Below, piece by piece: positions 1 through 9,252 of a DNA stretch of 64,000 nt; the first letter of the stretch is position 1; the number at the start of each line of letters is the position of its first letter. A program made the position numbers and the translations under genes. Under the pieces are notes generated by a model. The model was given only the letters and a program-made list of their open reading frames with translations. It was not told the origin of the DNA and made no database searches. Source of the stretch: Stappia taiwanensis (lineage in GTDB: Bacteria; Pseudomonadota; Alphaproteobacteria; Rhizobiales; Stappiaceae). The DNA is taken from contig NZ_BMCR01000010.1 in assembly GCF_014635285.1 (NCBI RefSeq), forward strand, positions 1 to 64,000, read 5' to 3'.

Positions 1-263
1 CAGCCAGACGCCACAGCCACAGCCCCGCAAACCCACCGCGGTCACACCCGCGACCGCCGAAATCCGTCAAACAAACGTCATCGGACACCGCCAGGATTAT
101 AGATCCCTCCCGAGAGATCCGCGACAGACGGTCCGCGTCACGACCACCCCGCGGTGCCCCGTTGACCCAGGTCAACACATGACCGAGGTTTGTTCGCTAT
201 TCCCCTGTCGAGGGATGGGCCCCAGCACCGCTGATCGGCGCCCGGTTTTTCAGCGAGAGAAGA
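1..263. other. Upstream region without a recognisable gene
   Basis: No reading frame here looks like a protein. The short frames overlapping the next gene have the arginine/proline-rich composition typical of shadow frames in high-GC DNA. The last part holds GAGAGAAGA just before the ATG of the HlyD-type gene, which can act as its ribosome binding site. The promoter of the efflux operon presumably lies here, but no clear -35/-10 pair was found. Confidence 0.5.
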
Positions 264-1247
264 ATGTCCAAGACCCACTGGCTTATATTGCTTGTCCTGT
301 CGGCCGCGCTTGGCCTGGCGGGCTTCTTTGCCTGGCAGCATTACGCGGCGCCGGCACTCCCCGAGGGGATCGTCTCGTCCAACGGGCGGATCGAGGCGGA
401 GCGCATCGACGTTTCCGCCAAGCTTCCGGGTCGCGTGTCCGAGGTCCTCGTCTCGGAAGGTCAATGGGTGACCGCCGGCACGCTGGTCGCGCGGCTCGAC
501 ACGCTAGAAATCGACGCTCAGTTGCATCAGGCCGAAGCCATGGTCAAACAGGCCGAACAGCAAAAGCTCCAGTCCGACGCCCTTCTGAAACAGCGCGAGG
601 CCGAACTGGAGTTCGTCAAGCTGGAGGTCACGCGGACCGAACAGCTCGCCGCCAAGGGCCATGCCACCCAGCAGCAGCTTGATCAGCTCAAGACCGCCCA
701 GGCCAGCGCGGCCGCAGGCGTTGCCGCGGCTCAGGCGGGCATCGATCTCGGCGTCGCCACCATCGCCTCAGCCAAGGCCTCGGTGGAGCGCCTGCAAAGC
801 ATCAAGGACGACGCCTCGCTGTTCGCCCCCCGCGATGGGCGGGTTCAATATATCCTGGCGAAAGCCGGTGAAGTGGTCGGGGCCGGCGGCAAGGTGGTGA
901 CGCTGACCGACCTCACCGACATCTACATGACCATCTTCCTGCCCGCACGAAACGCCGGGCTGCTGGCGGTCGGCGCCGAAGCCCGGCTGATCCTCGACCC
1001 GATCCCGGACTACGTGGTGCCGGCACAGGTGAGCTTCGTCGCAAGCACCGCCCAGTTCACCCCCAAGTCGGTGGAAACCGCCGACGAACGCGATCAACTG
1101 ATGTTTCGGGTCAAGCTGAGCATCCCGCCGTCCCTTTTGGCGAAATATCAGGAGCAGGCAAAGGCCGGGGTCGCCGGGGTTGGCTATGTCCGGCTCGATG
1201 ACACGGCCCGCTGGCCGGATTGGCTTCAGGTGAAGCTGCCGCAATGA
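264..1247 (+). CDS. HlyD-family membrane fusion protein of an ABC efflux system
   Basis: The 327-residue protein starts with a single membrane anchor (about residues 5-24, WLILLVLSAALGLAGFF). It continues with a split lipoyl/biotinyl-like domain (GRIEAERIDVSAKLPGRV near 48-65 and LFAPRDGRVQYIL near 186-198) around a long Ala/Gln-rich helical hairpin (about 80-175). This is the periplasmic adaptor architecture of the HlyD/YhiI type. Its TGA overlaps the ATG of the following fused ABC protein (ATGA), and the order adaptor, double ATPase-permease, permease matches E. coli yhiI-rbbA-yhhJ. The inferred role is to couple inner-membrane ABC export to an outer-membrane channel. The exported substrate cannot be read from the sequence. 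Confidence 0.9.
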   Translation: MSKTHWLILLVLSAALGLAGFFAWQHYAAPALPEGIVSSNGRIEAERIDVSAKLPGRVSEVLVSEGQWVTAGTLVARLDTLEIDAQLHQAEAMVKQAEQQKLQSDALLKQREAELEFVKLEVTRTEQLAAKGHATQQQLDQLKTAQASAAAGVAAAQAGIDLGVATIASAKASVERLQSIKDDASLFAPRDGRVQYILAKAGEVVGAGGKVVTLTDLTDIYMTIFLPARNAGLLAVGAEARLILDPIPDYVVPAQVSFVASTAQFTPKSVETADERDQLMFRVKLSIPPSLLAKYQEQAKAGVAGVGYVRLDDTARWPDWLQVKLPQ

Positions 1248-3985
1248 CCCTCGCGCCGATCGTCCGCCTGTCATCGGTGAGCCACCGCTATGGTGCGACC
1301 TGCGCGCTCGATGACGTGACACTGGAGATCCCGGCGGGCTGCATGGCGGGGCTGATCGGCCCGGACGGTGTCGGCAAATCGACCCTGCTGGCGCTGGCGG
1401 CCGGGGTGCGCCGGCTGCAAACCGGTACGGCCACCGTTCTGGGCGGCGACATCACCACCCGCGCCCATCGGCGGTCCTGCAATCACCGGATTGCCTATAT
1501 GCCGCAGGGGCTCGGCCGAAACCTCTACCCGACACTTTCGGTCTACGAGAATCTCGATTTCTTCGGCCGGTTGTTCGGCCAGCCGGAGGCCGAGCGCCGC
1601 GCCCGCATCGATGGGTTGCTGCGGGCCACCGGGCTCGACCCGTTCCCGGACCGGCCGGCCGGCAAGCTCTCCGGCGGCATGAAGCAGAAACTGTCCCTGT
1701 GCTCGGCGCTGATCCACGACCCGGACCTGGTCATCCTCGATGAACCCACCACCGGCGTCGATCCCCTGTCGCGCCAGCAGTTCTGGGACCTGATCGACCG
1801 GATCCGCGCGGAGCGCCCGGCCATGAGCGTGATCGTCGCCACCGCCTATATGGAAGAGGCGGAGCGGTTCGACTGGCTGGCGGCCATGTCCGCCGGCAAG
1901 GTCATCGCCACCGGTACCCCGCAAGAGATCCGCGACGCGGCGCACCAGCCGACGCTGGAAAAGGCCTTCATCGCCCTGCTGCCCGAGAGCGAACGCCAGG
2001 GCCACCGGGAGGTGGTGGTGCCGCCACGCATCGCCTCCGACGGCCCGCCGGCGATCGAGGCACGCGGCCTGACCTGCCGTTTCGGCGATTTCGTCGCGGT
2101 CGATCACGTCGATTTCCAGATCGGACGCGGCGAGATCTTCGGCTTCCTCGGCTCGAATGGCTGCGGCAAGACCACGACCATGAAGATGTTGACCGGCTTG
2201 CTGCCGGCCAGCGAGGGCGAGGCGCTGCTGTTTGGCGAAAAACTCGACGCAAGAGACATGCAGACCCGCCAGCGGGTCGGCTACATGTCGCAATCCTTCT
2301 CGCTTTACAGTGAATTGACCGTCCGCCAGAACCTGGAGCTGCACGCCCAGCTTTATCATCTGCCGCCGGAGCACCGCGAAACGCGGATCGCCGAGGTTCT
2401 GACCAGCTTCGACCTCACCGAGGAAGCCGATCTGCGGCCTGAAGGCCTGCCGCTTGGCATCCGCCAGCGCCTGCAACTGGCTGTCGCCGTGCTGCATGCG
2501 CCGGAGGTGCTGATTCTCGACGAGCCGACATCGGGTGTCGATCCGGTCGCACGCGACGGCTTCTGGCAACACCTGATCAAGCTGTCGCGCGAGGATGGGG
2601 TGACGATCTTCGTCTCCACCCATTTCATGAGCGAAGCGGAACGCTGCGACCGCATCTCCCTGATGCACGCCGGCAAGGTTCTGGCCATGGGCGCCCCGCA
2701 AGAGCTGACCGAGAGCAAGGGCGCGGCGACCCTTGGCGAGGCCTTCGTCGACTATCTGCGTGCGGCCGCCGACGAGGACAGCGCCGCCGGCACCGCACCC
2801 GCCGCCCCGGCGCAGCCCGCCGCAGCTGCCGCAGCCGCCGCCCCGGCGGCGGAACGGCGGTTCGATCCTGCCCGCCTGTGGGCCTTCGCCCGGCGCGAGA
2901 CCACCGAGATCCTGCGCGACCGGATGCGCCTTGCCTTCGCCCTTCTCGGGCCGATCATCCTGATGCTGACTTTCGGCTACGGTATCTCCTTCGACGTGCA
3001 GGATCTGTCCTATGCGGTCTATGACCGGGACCGGACAGCGGAAAGCCGGGAGCTTCTGGAAAGCTTTTCCGGCTCCCGCTACTTCTCCGAAAAACCGGCG
3101 GCTAGCAGCGTCACCGAGCTGGATGCCCGCATGCGCAATTCCGAGCTGGTGTTCGCGGTGGAGATCCCGCCCGGCTTCGGCAAGGCGCTGGTCAGCGGCG
3201 ACCGGCCGGAAGTGCGGGTCGCGGTGGATGGCGCCATGCCCTTTCGCGCGGAGACGACGCGCGGCTATCTGCAAGGGGTGGCGGGCGCCTATCTGAACGA
3301 CCAGATCGAACGCCGCTACGGACGGACGGTCGACCTTTCCGCCGCCAGCGTCGAGACGCGTTTTCGCTACAACCAGTCCTTCAAGAGCGTCTTTTCCATG
3401 GTGCCTTCGGTCATCATGCTGATGCTGGTTCTGATCCCCTCGATGATGGCGGCCATGGGCGTGGTGCGGGAAAAGGAAACCGGTTCGATCGCCAATTTCC
3501 GGTCAACCCCGGTGACCCGCGCGGAATTCCTGCTGGGCAAGCAACTCCCTTACGTGGTGATCGCGCTGATCAGCTTCGCCTCGCTGGTGCTGGTCTCCTA
3601 TGCGGTGTTCGGCGTGCCGATCAAGGGATCGGTCGCCGCCCTGCTTGTCGGCACTCTGTTCTACGTGCTCGCCACCACCGGGTTCGGCGTCCTGATCTCC
3701 ACCTTTACCCGAACCCAGGTGGCCGCCACCTTCGCCACCGCCGTGGTAGCGATCATCCCGGCGGTCAACTTCTCCGGCCTGCTGGTGCCGGTTTCCTCGC
3801 TGGAAGGCGGCGCTCGGGTCTTCGGGCTGGCTTTCCCGGCGGTCTGGTATCAGCAGATCAGCGTCGGCACCTTCACCAAGAGCCTCGGCTTCGCGGAGCT
3901 TTGGCGGGACCACCTTGCCCTGGTCGGCTTTGCGGTGCTGTTCATCGTCATCTCCATCCTGGCCCTCAAGAAGCAGGAGGCATGA
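1244..3985 (+). CDS. RbbA-type fused ABC transporter: two ATPase domains plus ABC-2 permease
   Basis: The chosen start (MTLAPIVRLSS) overlaps the previous stop as ATGA and gives 913 residues, the usual length for RbbA-like fusions. The first ATPase domain has Walker A GPDGVGKST, signature LSGGMKQKL and Walker B LVILDEPTTGVDP. The second has GSNGCGKTT and VLILDEPTSGVDP, but its signature is degenerate (LPLGIRQRL). An Ala/Pro-rich linker near residues 510-540 joins the ATPases to an ABC-2-type membrane domain. That domain has one N-terminal membrane helix, a periplasmic region and a cluster of helices in the last 250 residues. It should act with the adjacent permease as an exporter. The substrate is unknown. 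Confidence 0.9.
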   Translation: MTLAPIVRLSSVSHRYGATCALDDVTLEIPAGCMAGLIGPDGVGKSTLLALAAGVRRLQTGTATVLGGDITTRAHRRSCNHRIAYMPQGLGRNLYPTLSVYENLDFFGRLFGQPEAERRARIDGLLRATGLDPFPDRPAGKLSGGMKQKLSLCSALIHDPDLVILDEPTTGVDPLSRQQFWDLIDRIRAERPAMSVIVATAYMEEAERFDWLAAMSAGKVIATGTPQEIRDAAHQPTLEKAFIALLPESERQGHREVVVPPRIASDGPPAIEARGLTCRFGDFVAVDHVDFQIGRGEIFGFLGSNGCGKTTTMKMLTGLLPASEGEALLFGEKLDARDMQTRQRVGYMSQSFSLYSELTVRQNLELHAQLYHLPPEHRETRIAEVLTSFDLTEEADLRPEGLPLGIRQRLQLAVAVLHAPEVLILDEPTSGVDPVARDGFWQHLIKLSREDGVTIFVSTHFMSEAERCDRISLMHAGKVLAMGAPQELTESKGAATLGEAFVDYLRAAADEDSAAGTAPAAPAQPAAAAAAAAPAAERRFDPARLWAFARRETTEILRDRMRLAFALLGPIILMLTFGYGISFDVQDLSYAVYDRDRTAESRELLESFSGSRYFSEKPAASSVTELDARMRNSELVFAVEIPPGFGKALVSGDRPEVRVAVDGAMPFRAETTRGYLQGVAGAYLNDQIERRYGRTVDLSAASVETRFRYNQSFKSVFSMVPSVIMLMLVLIPSMMAAMGVVREKETGSIANFRSTPVTRAEFLLGKQLPYVVIALISFASLVLVSYAVFGVPIKGSVAALLVGTLFYVLATTGFGVLISTFTRTQVAATFATAVVAIIPAVNFSGLLVPVSSLEGGARVFGLAFPAVWYQQISVGTFTKSLGFAELWRDHLALVGFAVLFIVISILALKKQEA

Positions 3986-3986
3986 C

Positions 3987-5114
3987 ATGACCCGATGGCT
4001 CTCCAATGTCTTCCGCCTGGGCCTGAAGGAACTGCGCAGCCTGTGGGCCGATCCGGTTCTGATCCTGTTGATCGTCTATGTGTTCAGCATCGCGGTCTAT
4101 TCGGTCGCGACCGGTGCCAAGCTTGAGGTCACCAACGCGGCGGTCGCCTATGTGGACCAGGACCGCTCCGCCCTGACCGGGCGGATTCTCGGCGCGATCC
4201 TGCCACCGCAATTCAAGGCCGCCGAGGAAATCGCCGCCGATGAAGTCGAACAGGCGATGGACAACGGCCGGTATGTGTTCGTGCTCTCCTTCCCGCCGAG
4301 CTTCGAAGCCGATGTGCTGGCCGGCCGCAAGCCGCAACTGCAATTGAACGTGGATGCCACGGCAATGGCCCAGGCGGGCAACGGCGCGGTCTTCCTGCAA
4401 CAGATCATCCGTGCCGAGGTCGCGAAATTCGTCTCCCGCCTCGATGAAACACCAGAGCTCCCCATCGATCTGGTGGTCACCACCCGCTACAATCCGAACC
4501 TCAATTCGGTCTGGTTCTCCTCGGTGATGCAGGTGATCAACAACATCACCATCCTGTCGGTTCTGCTGACCGGCGCGGCGCTGATCCGCGAGCGCGAGCA
4601 CGGCACCATCGAGCATTTGCTGGTGATGCCGGTGACGCCGTCGGAAATCATGGTCGCCAAGATCTGGGCCAACGGACTGGCGATCATCATTGCCGCCATT
4701 TTCTCGCTCTGGCTGGTGGTGCAAACCCTGCTTCAGGTGCCAATCGCCGGATCGATCCCGCTGTTCATCTTCGGCGCGGCGCTCTACCTCGTCTCCGTGA
4801 CCGGGCTCGGCATCCTGCTGGCGACCTTCACCAGCTCCATGCCGCAATTCGGACTTCTGGCCCTGCCGGTGCTGGTGGTGATGAACCTTTTGTCCGGCAG
4901 CACCACGCCGATGGAAAGCATTCCGGACTGGCTGCAGTTTCTGATGCAGGCCGCGCCCTCCACCCATTTCGTCTCCTTCGCTCAGGCGATCCTCTATCGC
5001 GGCGCCGGGTGGAACACGGTGTGGCCGGACATGCTGGTGATGGCGGGGCTGAGCGGGGTTTTCTTCCTGATCGCCCTGCAGCGGTTCCGCAAGACCATGG
5101 CCACCATGCATTAG
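3987..5114 (+). CDS. ABC-2 type permease (YhhJ-like)
   Basis: The 375-residue inner-membrane protein has one helix near residues 20-45, a long extracytoplasmic domain, and five or six helices after residue 175. It carries the conserved ABC-2 segment EREHGTIEHLLVMPVTPSEI before the second helix group. The start is the second of two closely spaced ATGs, one base after the stop of the RbbA-like gene and just behind the strong AGGAGG ribosome binding site. As third member of the operon it is the likely partner of the fused permease in a heterodimeric exporter. A minus-strand terminator follows, so the next gene belongs to a different transcript. Confidence 0.9.
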   Translation: MTRWLSNVFRLGLKELRSLWADPVLILLIVYVFSIAVYSVATGAKLEVTNAAVAYVDQDRSALTGRILGAILPPQFKAAEEIAADEVEQAMDNGRYVFVLSFPPSFEADVLAGRKPQLQLNVDATAMAQAGNGAVFLQQIIRAEVAKFVSRLDETPELPIDLVVTTRYNPNLNSVWFSSVMQVINNITILSVLLTGAALIREREHGTIEHLLVMPVTPSEIMVAKIWANGLAIIIAAIFSLWLVVQTLLQVPIAGSIPLFIFGAALYLVSVTGLGILLATFTSSMPQFGLLALPVLVVMNLLSGSTTPMESIPDWLQFLMQAAPSTHFVSFAQAILYRGAGWNTVWPDMLVMAGLSGVFFLIALQRFRKTMATMH

Positions 5115-5133
5115 GCCAAACTCAGATGGAAAA

Positions 5134-5163
5134 GGCCGGTCCCGCGCAGACGAGGGACCGGCC
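5134..5163 (-). terminator. Rho-independent terminator for the minus-strand flavoprotein gene
   Basis: GGCCGGTCCC and GGGACCGGCC form a perfect 10-bp stem with a 10-nt loop. Read on the minus strand the hairpin is followed by TTTTCC, so it should stop transcripts from the FAD-oxidoreductase gene that ends at 5172. It lies between two convergent genes. Confidence 0.7.
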
Positions 5164-5171
5164 CCCATGGA

Positions 5172-6743
5172 TCATTTGCCGCCCAGTTTGCGCGCCAGCA
5201 GGTAGCCCGATCCCGCGCCGGTGCCCGCCCCCGGCCAGACCGCCGCCCCGGTCATGTGCAGGTTGCGGATGGGGGTCGATCCATCCGCCGCGCCGACCGC
5301 CGGGCGGAGGACGAAATGCTGCGACAGGTGATGACTGCCGCAGATCTGGTCGCCGCCGACGAGATTCGGGTTCGCAGCCTCGAACATCGGCGGGGTGACC
5401 ACATGCCGGGCAAGGATCCTGTCGCGGATCCCCGGCGCATACCCGTCGAGAATATCGAGAACACGCTCGGCCATCGGCTCGGCGGCCGTCTCCCAGTCGC
5501 GCGCGGCAATCCGGCCGGCGGCATCGCCCTGGATCTCTCCCGGCACCATGCGCACCTGCAGCCAGAGCACATGCTGTCCCGCCGGCGCGCGGCTGTCGTC
5601 GAACACCGTCGGCTGGCCGGCAACGATCACCGGCTCGTCGGGCAACAGGCCGGCGCGGGCCTGCTGATAAGTGCGCGCCATCTGGTCGAGCGACGGAGCA
5701 AGATGCACATAGGCGAAGCGCCGCAACGCCTCCCCGGCCCGCCAGTCCGGCAAATCGGACAAGGCCAGATGCAGCATCATCGTCCCCGGCGCATGGGAAA
5801 ACCGCGTCATCTTGCCATCGAAGGCGGGCTTGCCCGTGCCGCCGGTCAGCCGCACCAGGGCGCCCGGCGCAACGCCGGCGATCACCGCCCGCCCCGCCGC
5901 AAAGCGCCGTCCGTCCGCAAGTTCCACCCCGGATGCCTTGCCGCCCGAATGCAGGATCCGCGCAACCGGCGCGCTGCATTCGACAACGCCGCCACGGGCG
6001 CGGATCGCCGAGACCAACGCACGGGTCACCGTGTCCGCACCGCCCTTGCCGATCACCATGCCAAAGGCCTGCCCGGCCATGCCTTCCAGATAGGGGAAGA
6101 CCGCACCGCCGGAAATATCCGGCGCATAATCGAGATGCATCCCCCAGGCGCCGAGCAGCGCCCGCACCTTCGGATGCTCGAAGGTCTCCTCCAGCCAGGC
6201 ACGCGGCGAGGACGCCAGGAAGCGCCCGAACTCCAGACTGCCGCGCAGACCCTTCGCCCGTAAAACCTTTACGAGAAAAGATGCAAACGCATTTATCTTC
6301 ATCGGCGCACCGAGGAGCCGCAGGATATGCTCGGCCTCCCCGGGAAAGGCATCGCTAAGCCTGTCCCAGGTCTGCGCGTCAGCCTCCGACAGCTCGGCGA
6401 TCCGTGCCCGTGTCGCCGCCGCATCCGTCTCCACGCCCAGCCAGCCACCATCCTCGAACACCGAGGCGAAGGGCCGGTCAACCGGAACGAATTCAAGCCC
6501 GTTTCGTGCCAGCTCTTCCGCATAATCCCCGTGAAACTTCGACCCGGCGAACAGGGAGAGGTTCATCGCCGCGAAATCATGGCGGAAGCCCGGCAGGGTA
6601 TAGGCACCGCTGCGCACTGCCCCGCCCGGTTCGGGCGCCTGCTCGAACACGCCGACCCGCCAGCCCCGGGCGCAAAGATGCAGCGCGCAGGCCAGCGCAT
6701 TGTGCCCCGCTCCCACCAGTATGGCGTCGAATTTTCCGTCCAT
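5172..6743 (-). CDS. Phytoene-dehydrogenase-like FAD/NAD(P)-dependent oxidoreductase (copy 1)
   Basis: The start at MDGKFDAILVGAGHNALA has a GGGAGGA ribosome binding site and gives 523 residues. The N-terminus is a Rossmann FAD-binding fold (GAGHNA in place of GxGxxG, then the acidic FEQAPEPGG strand end). The C-terminus, with NLHMTGAAVWPGAGTGAG, is the second FAD-contact motif of the CrtI/amine-oxidase (COG1233) family. Such enzymes oxidise or isomerise hydrophobic or aromatic substrates. No carotenoid genes are present, so carotenoid desaturation is not supported. It is divergent from the cyclase-family hydrolase, and a second copy of the same family lies in that operon. The two may act on successive intermediates or form a pair. 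Confidence 0.85.
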   Translation of the reverse strand: MDGKFDAILVGAGHNALACALHLCARGWRVGVFEQAPEPGGAVRSGAYTLPGFRHDFAAMNLSLFAGSKFHGDYAEELARNGLEFVPVDRPFASVFEDGGWLGVETDAAATRARIAELSEADAQTWDRLSDAFPGEAEHILRLLGAPMKINAFASFLVKVLRAKGLRGSLEFGRFLASSPRAWLEETFEHPKVRALLGAWGMHLDYAPDISGGAVFPYLEGMAGQAFGMVIGKGGADTVTRALVSAIRARGGVVECSAPVARILHSGGKASGVELADGRRFAAGRAVIAGVAPGALVRLTGGTGKPAFDGKMTRFSHAPGTMMLHLALSDLPDWRAGEALRRFAYVHLAPSLDQMARTYQQARAGLLPDEPVIVAGQPTVFDDSRAPAGQHVLWLQVRMVPGEIQGDAAGRIAARDWETAAEPMAERVLDILDGYAPGIRDRILARHVVTPPMFEAANPNLVGGDQICGSHHLSQHFVLRPAVGAADGSTPIRNLHMTGAAVWPGAGTGAGSGYLLARKLGGK

Positions 6744-6855
6744 CAGATCCTCCCGTCGATGCTGATAGTTGCAAATGCATATATAATTGTCTAGCGTGCT
6801 CACACGTACGGCCGTTGGAGGCGGCCAGACGGTTTGACCTTGGGAGGAATCTGGA

Positions 6856-7647
6856 ATGGACGCGAATTCGATCGTCGCCAATCTTGGCGCGCAGCTTCTG
6901 GCTGGAACGGTGAAGGTGGTGGATTGCTCGGGCACGCTCGGCCCCGACACGCCGATCCTGCAATTGCCGGAAGACTTCGCCAAGAACACGCCAAAGGTCG
7001 AGATCCACAAGATCAGCGAATATGACGAGGATGGCCCGTTCTTCGCATGGAACTGGATGGTTCTGGGCGAGCATTCGGGCACCCATTTCGACGCCCCGCA
7101 TCACTGGGTGACCGGCAAGGACTATCAGGACGGCTTCACCGACACGCTGGACGTGCAGCGGCTGATCGCACCGGTCAACGTGATCGATTGCTCGAAGGAA
7201 AGCGCGGAGAACGAAGATTTCCTGCTGACCGCCGATCTGGTCAAGGCCTGGGAAGCCGAACACGGCGAGATTGGCAAGGGCGAATGGGTGGTGATGCGCA
7301 CCGACTGGGACAAGCGCGCCGATGACGAGGCCAAGTTCCTCAACGCCGACGAGACCGGCCCGCACAGCCCCGGACCGACGCCCGACTGTATCGAATATCT
7401 TCTGTCGAAGGGGATCGTCGGCTGGGGCTCCCAGTGCATTGGCACCGACGCCGGCCAGGCCGGCGGCATGACCCCGCCCTTCCCGGCCCACAATCTCCTG
7501 CACCGCGACAATTGCTTCGGGCTCGCCTCGCTGGCCAATCTCGACCAGCTGCCCGCCAAGGGGGCGATCCTGATCGCCGCGCCGCTGAAGATCGCCCATG
7601 GCACCGGCAGCCCGATCCGCGCCCTGGCGCTCGTGCCGCAAGGGTAA
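6856..7647 (+). CDS. Cyclase-family metal-dependent hydrolase, probable isatin hydrolase
   Basis: The 263-residue soluble protein carries the cyclase/kynurenine-formamidase family metal motif HSGTHFDAPHHW (about residues 73-84). It also has a conserved SQCIGTDAGQAGG segment and an LLHRDNC region. From memory it matches the manganese-dependent isatin hydrolase of Roseibium (Labrenzia) aggregatum almost throughout, for example KVEIHKISEYDEDGPFFAWN. That enzyme opens isatin to isatinate. The assignment rests on that recollection and needs an alignment. GGGAGGAATCTGGA precedes the start. The gene heads an operon with a flavoprotein, a MarR regulator and indolepyruvate oxidoreductase subunits, which fits indole-compound turnover. 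The divergent spacer before it is AT-rich and contains TATAAT at 6782. Confidence 0.8.
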   Translation: MDANSIVANLGAQLLAGTVKVVDCSGTLGPDTPILQLPEDFAKNTPKVEIHKISEYDEDGPFFAWNWMVLGEHSGTHFDAPHHWVTGKDYQDGFTDTLDVQRLIAPVNVIDCSKESAENEDFLLTADLVKAWEAEHGEIGKGEWVVMRTDWDKRADDEAKFLNADETGPHSPGPTPDCIEYLLSKGIVGWGSQCIGTDAGQAGGMTPPFPAHNLLHRDNCFGLASLANLDQLPAKGAILIAAPLKIAHGTGSPIRALALVPQG

Positions 7648-7653
7648 ATCCCG

Positions 7654-9252
7654 GTGAAGGCGGACCACGTCATTATCGGTTCCGGCATCAACGGCCTTGT
7701 CGCCGGCGCGCTGCTTGCGCGCAAGGGCGACAAGGTGGTGGTGCTCGAACGCGCCGAAGTGCCAGGTGGCTGCCTGCGCACCGGGGAAATCACCCTGCCC
7801 GGGTTCCACCATGACATCATGGCGGCAACCTTCGTCTTGTTCCTCACCTCCCCGGCCGGTGCCGAACTGGCCGAGGATCTGGAACGGCACGGGCTTACCT
7901 ACTGCCACAGCGCCCACCCCACCGCGGTTCTGCGCCCCGATGGGTCGGCGTTGGTGCTGACCACCGACCGGCAGGCCAACATCGCCGCCTTCAACGCCCG
8001 CGCGGCCGGCGACGGCGACCGCCACGGCGCGGTTGTCGGCCAGATCGAGGCGGATGCCCCGTTCCTCTTTGCCCTTTTGGGCGGTCGCCTGTGGAGTTGG
8101 CCAACGCTGAAGCTGTTGTTCGGGCAGATCCGCAAGCGCGGCCTGCGCGGGCTGGCCACCTGGTTCGGTACCGCTCTGGCGCCGGCGCGCGGATGGCTGG
8201 AAAGCGACTTTGCCAGCGCCGAAATTCAGGCCCTGTGGGCGCCCTGGGTGCTGCACACCGGGCTGACGCCGGAGAGCACCTATTCCAGCCAGATGGCCAA
8301 GGTCATCGCCTTCGCCCTGGAGGCCGCCGGCGCACCGGTCGTCAAGGGCGGCGCCGGCGCGGCCGCACAGGCCTTCGTCCGGTTGATCGAAGCCCATGGC
8401 GGCGAGGTCCGCTGCGGCGTCGATGTCAGCCGCATCCTGGTGGAAAACGGACGTGCCTGCGGCGTCGAGACCGCCAGCGGCGAACGGCTGGAGGCAAAAA
8501 CCGTGCTGGCCTCGGTCGCTCCCGATCAGCTCTATGGCCGGCTGCTGCCGCCGGATCCCACGGATACGTCCCCGTCCCCCGATCTGGCGTCCTCCCTGGC
8601 GCCCGACCGGGAAGCCAGCCGCCGCTTCCGACACGGCCGGGGCAATTTCCAACTTCACTACGCCCTTGATGCCGCGCCCGACTGGTGCGCCGAGGGGCTG
8701 GACGATGTCGCCCTCATTCACCTGGCCGACGGCATCGATTCGGTCTCCAAGGCCAGCAACGAGGCGGAACGCGGCCTCTTGCCCGAAACGCCGACGATCT
8801 GTGTCGGCCAGCCGCACCGGCTGGACCCGAGCCGCTGCCCCGAGGGCAAGGCGGTGCTGTGGCTGCAGGTGCCCGATGCGCCGCGCGTCATAAAGGGCGA
8901 TGCCGCCGGCAAGATCACTGGGCGGGAGTGGGACGAGGCGACGCGCGAGGCCTTCGCCGACCGGCTTGAGGAGATCCTGCGCCGGCATATCCGCAACTTC
9001 GACCAGATCAAGCGCGCCCGCAAAGCCTATTCGCCCGCCGATCTGGCGGCGCTCAACATCAATCTTGTCGGCGGCGACCCTTATGGCGGCGCCTGTTCCA
9101 TCGACCAGTTCTTCATCTGGCGCCCCTTCGCCCATTCGGTGAACGGCAAGACCGGCGTGAAGAACCTCATTCACATTGGCGCCTCCACCCATCCCGGACC
9201 TGGACTTGGCGGCGGATCGGGCTATCTGGCCGCGAAAGGACTGGGCGCATGA
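7654..9252 (+). CDS. Phytoene-dehydrogenase-like FAD/NAD(P)-dependent oxidoreductase (copy 2)
   Basis: The 532-residue protein begins at a GTG six bases after the hydrolase stop. It has an N-terminal dinucleotide fold (HVIIGSGINGLVAGALLARKG, then VVVLERAEVPGG) and the C-terminal family motif GASTHPGPGLGGGSGYLAAKGL. It belongs to the same COG1233 family as the gene at 5172 and keeps a similar layout, but the two differ clearly in sequence, so they are paralogues of some age. Its position between a putative isatin hydrolase and an indolepyruvate oxidoreductase suggests redox chemistry on an aromatic or indolic intermediate. The substrate is an inference only. Its last four bases overlap the next start. 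Confidence 0.85.
   Translation: MKADHVIIGSGINGLVAGALLARKGDKVVVLERAEVPGGCLRTGEITLPGFHHDIMAATFVLFLTSPAGAELAEDLERHGLTYCHSAHPTAVLRPDGSALVLTTDRQANIAAFNARAAGDGDRHGAVVGQIEADAPFLFALLGGRLWSWPTLKLLFGQIRKRGLRGLATWFGTALAPARGWLESDFASAEIQALWAPWVLHTGLTPESTYSSQMAKVIAFALEAAGAPVVKGGAGAAAQAFVRLIEAHGGEVRCGVDVSRILVENGRACGVETASGERLEAKTVLASVAPDQLYGRLLPPDPTDTSPSPDLASSLAPDREASRRFRHGRGNFQLHYALDAAPDWCAEGLDDVALIHLADGIDSVSKASNEAERGLLPETPTICVGQPHRLDPSRCPEGKAVLWLQVPDAPRVIKGDAAGKITGREWDEATREAFADRLEEILRRHIRNFDQIKRARKAYSPADLAALNINLVGGDPYGGACSIDQFFIWRPFAHSVNGKTGVKNLIHIGASTHPGPGLGGGSGYLAAKGLGA

Noticed and set aside
6577-9192. A long open frame of about 870 codons on the minus strand antisense to the isatin-hydrolase-like and flavoprotein genes
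   Set aside because: Its translation is rich in Gly/Arg/Gln/His without domain motifs, whereas the opposite strand encodes clear family signatures. Long antisense frames are common in GC-rich DNA with strong third-position bias.
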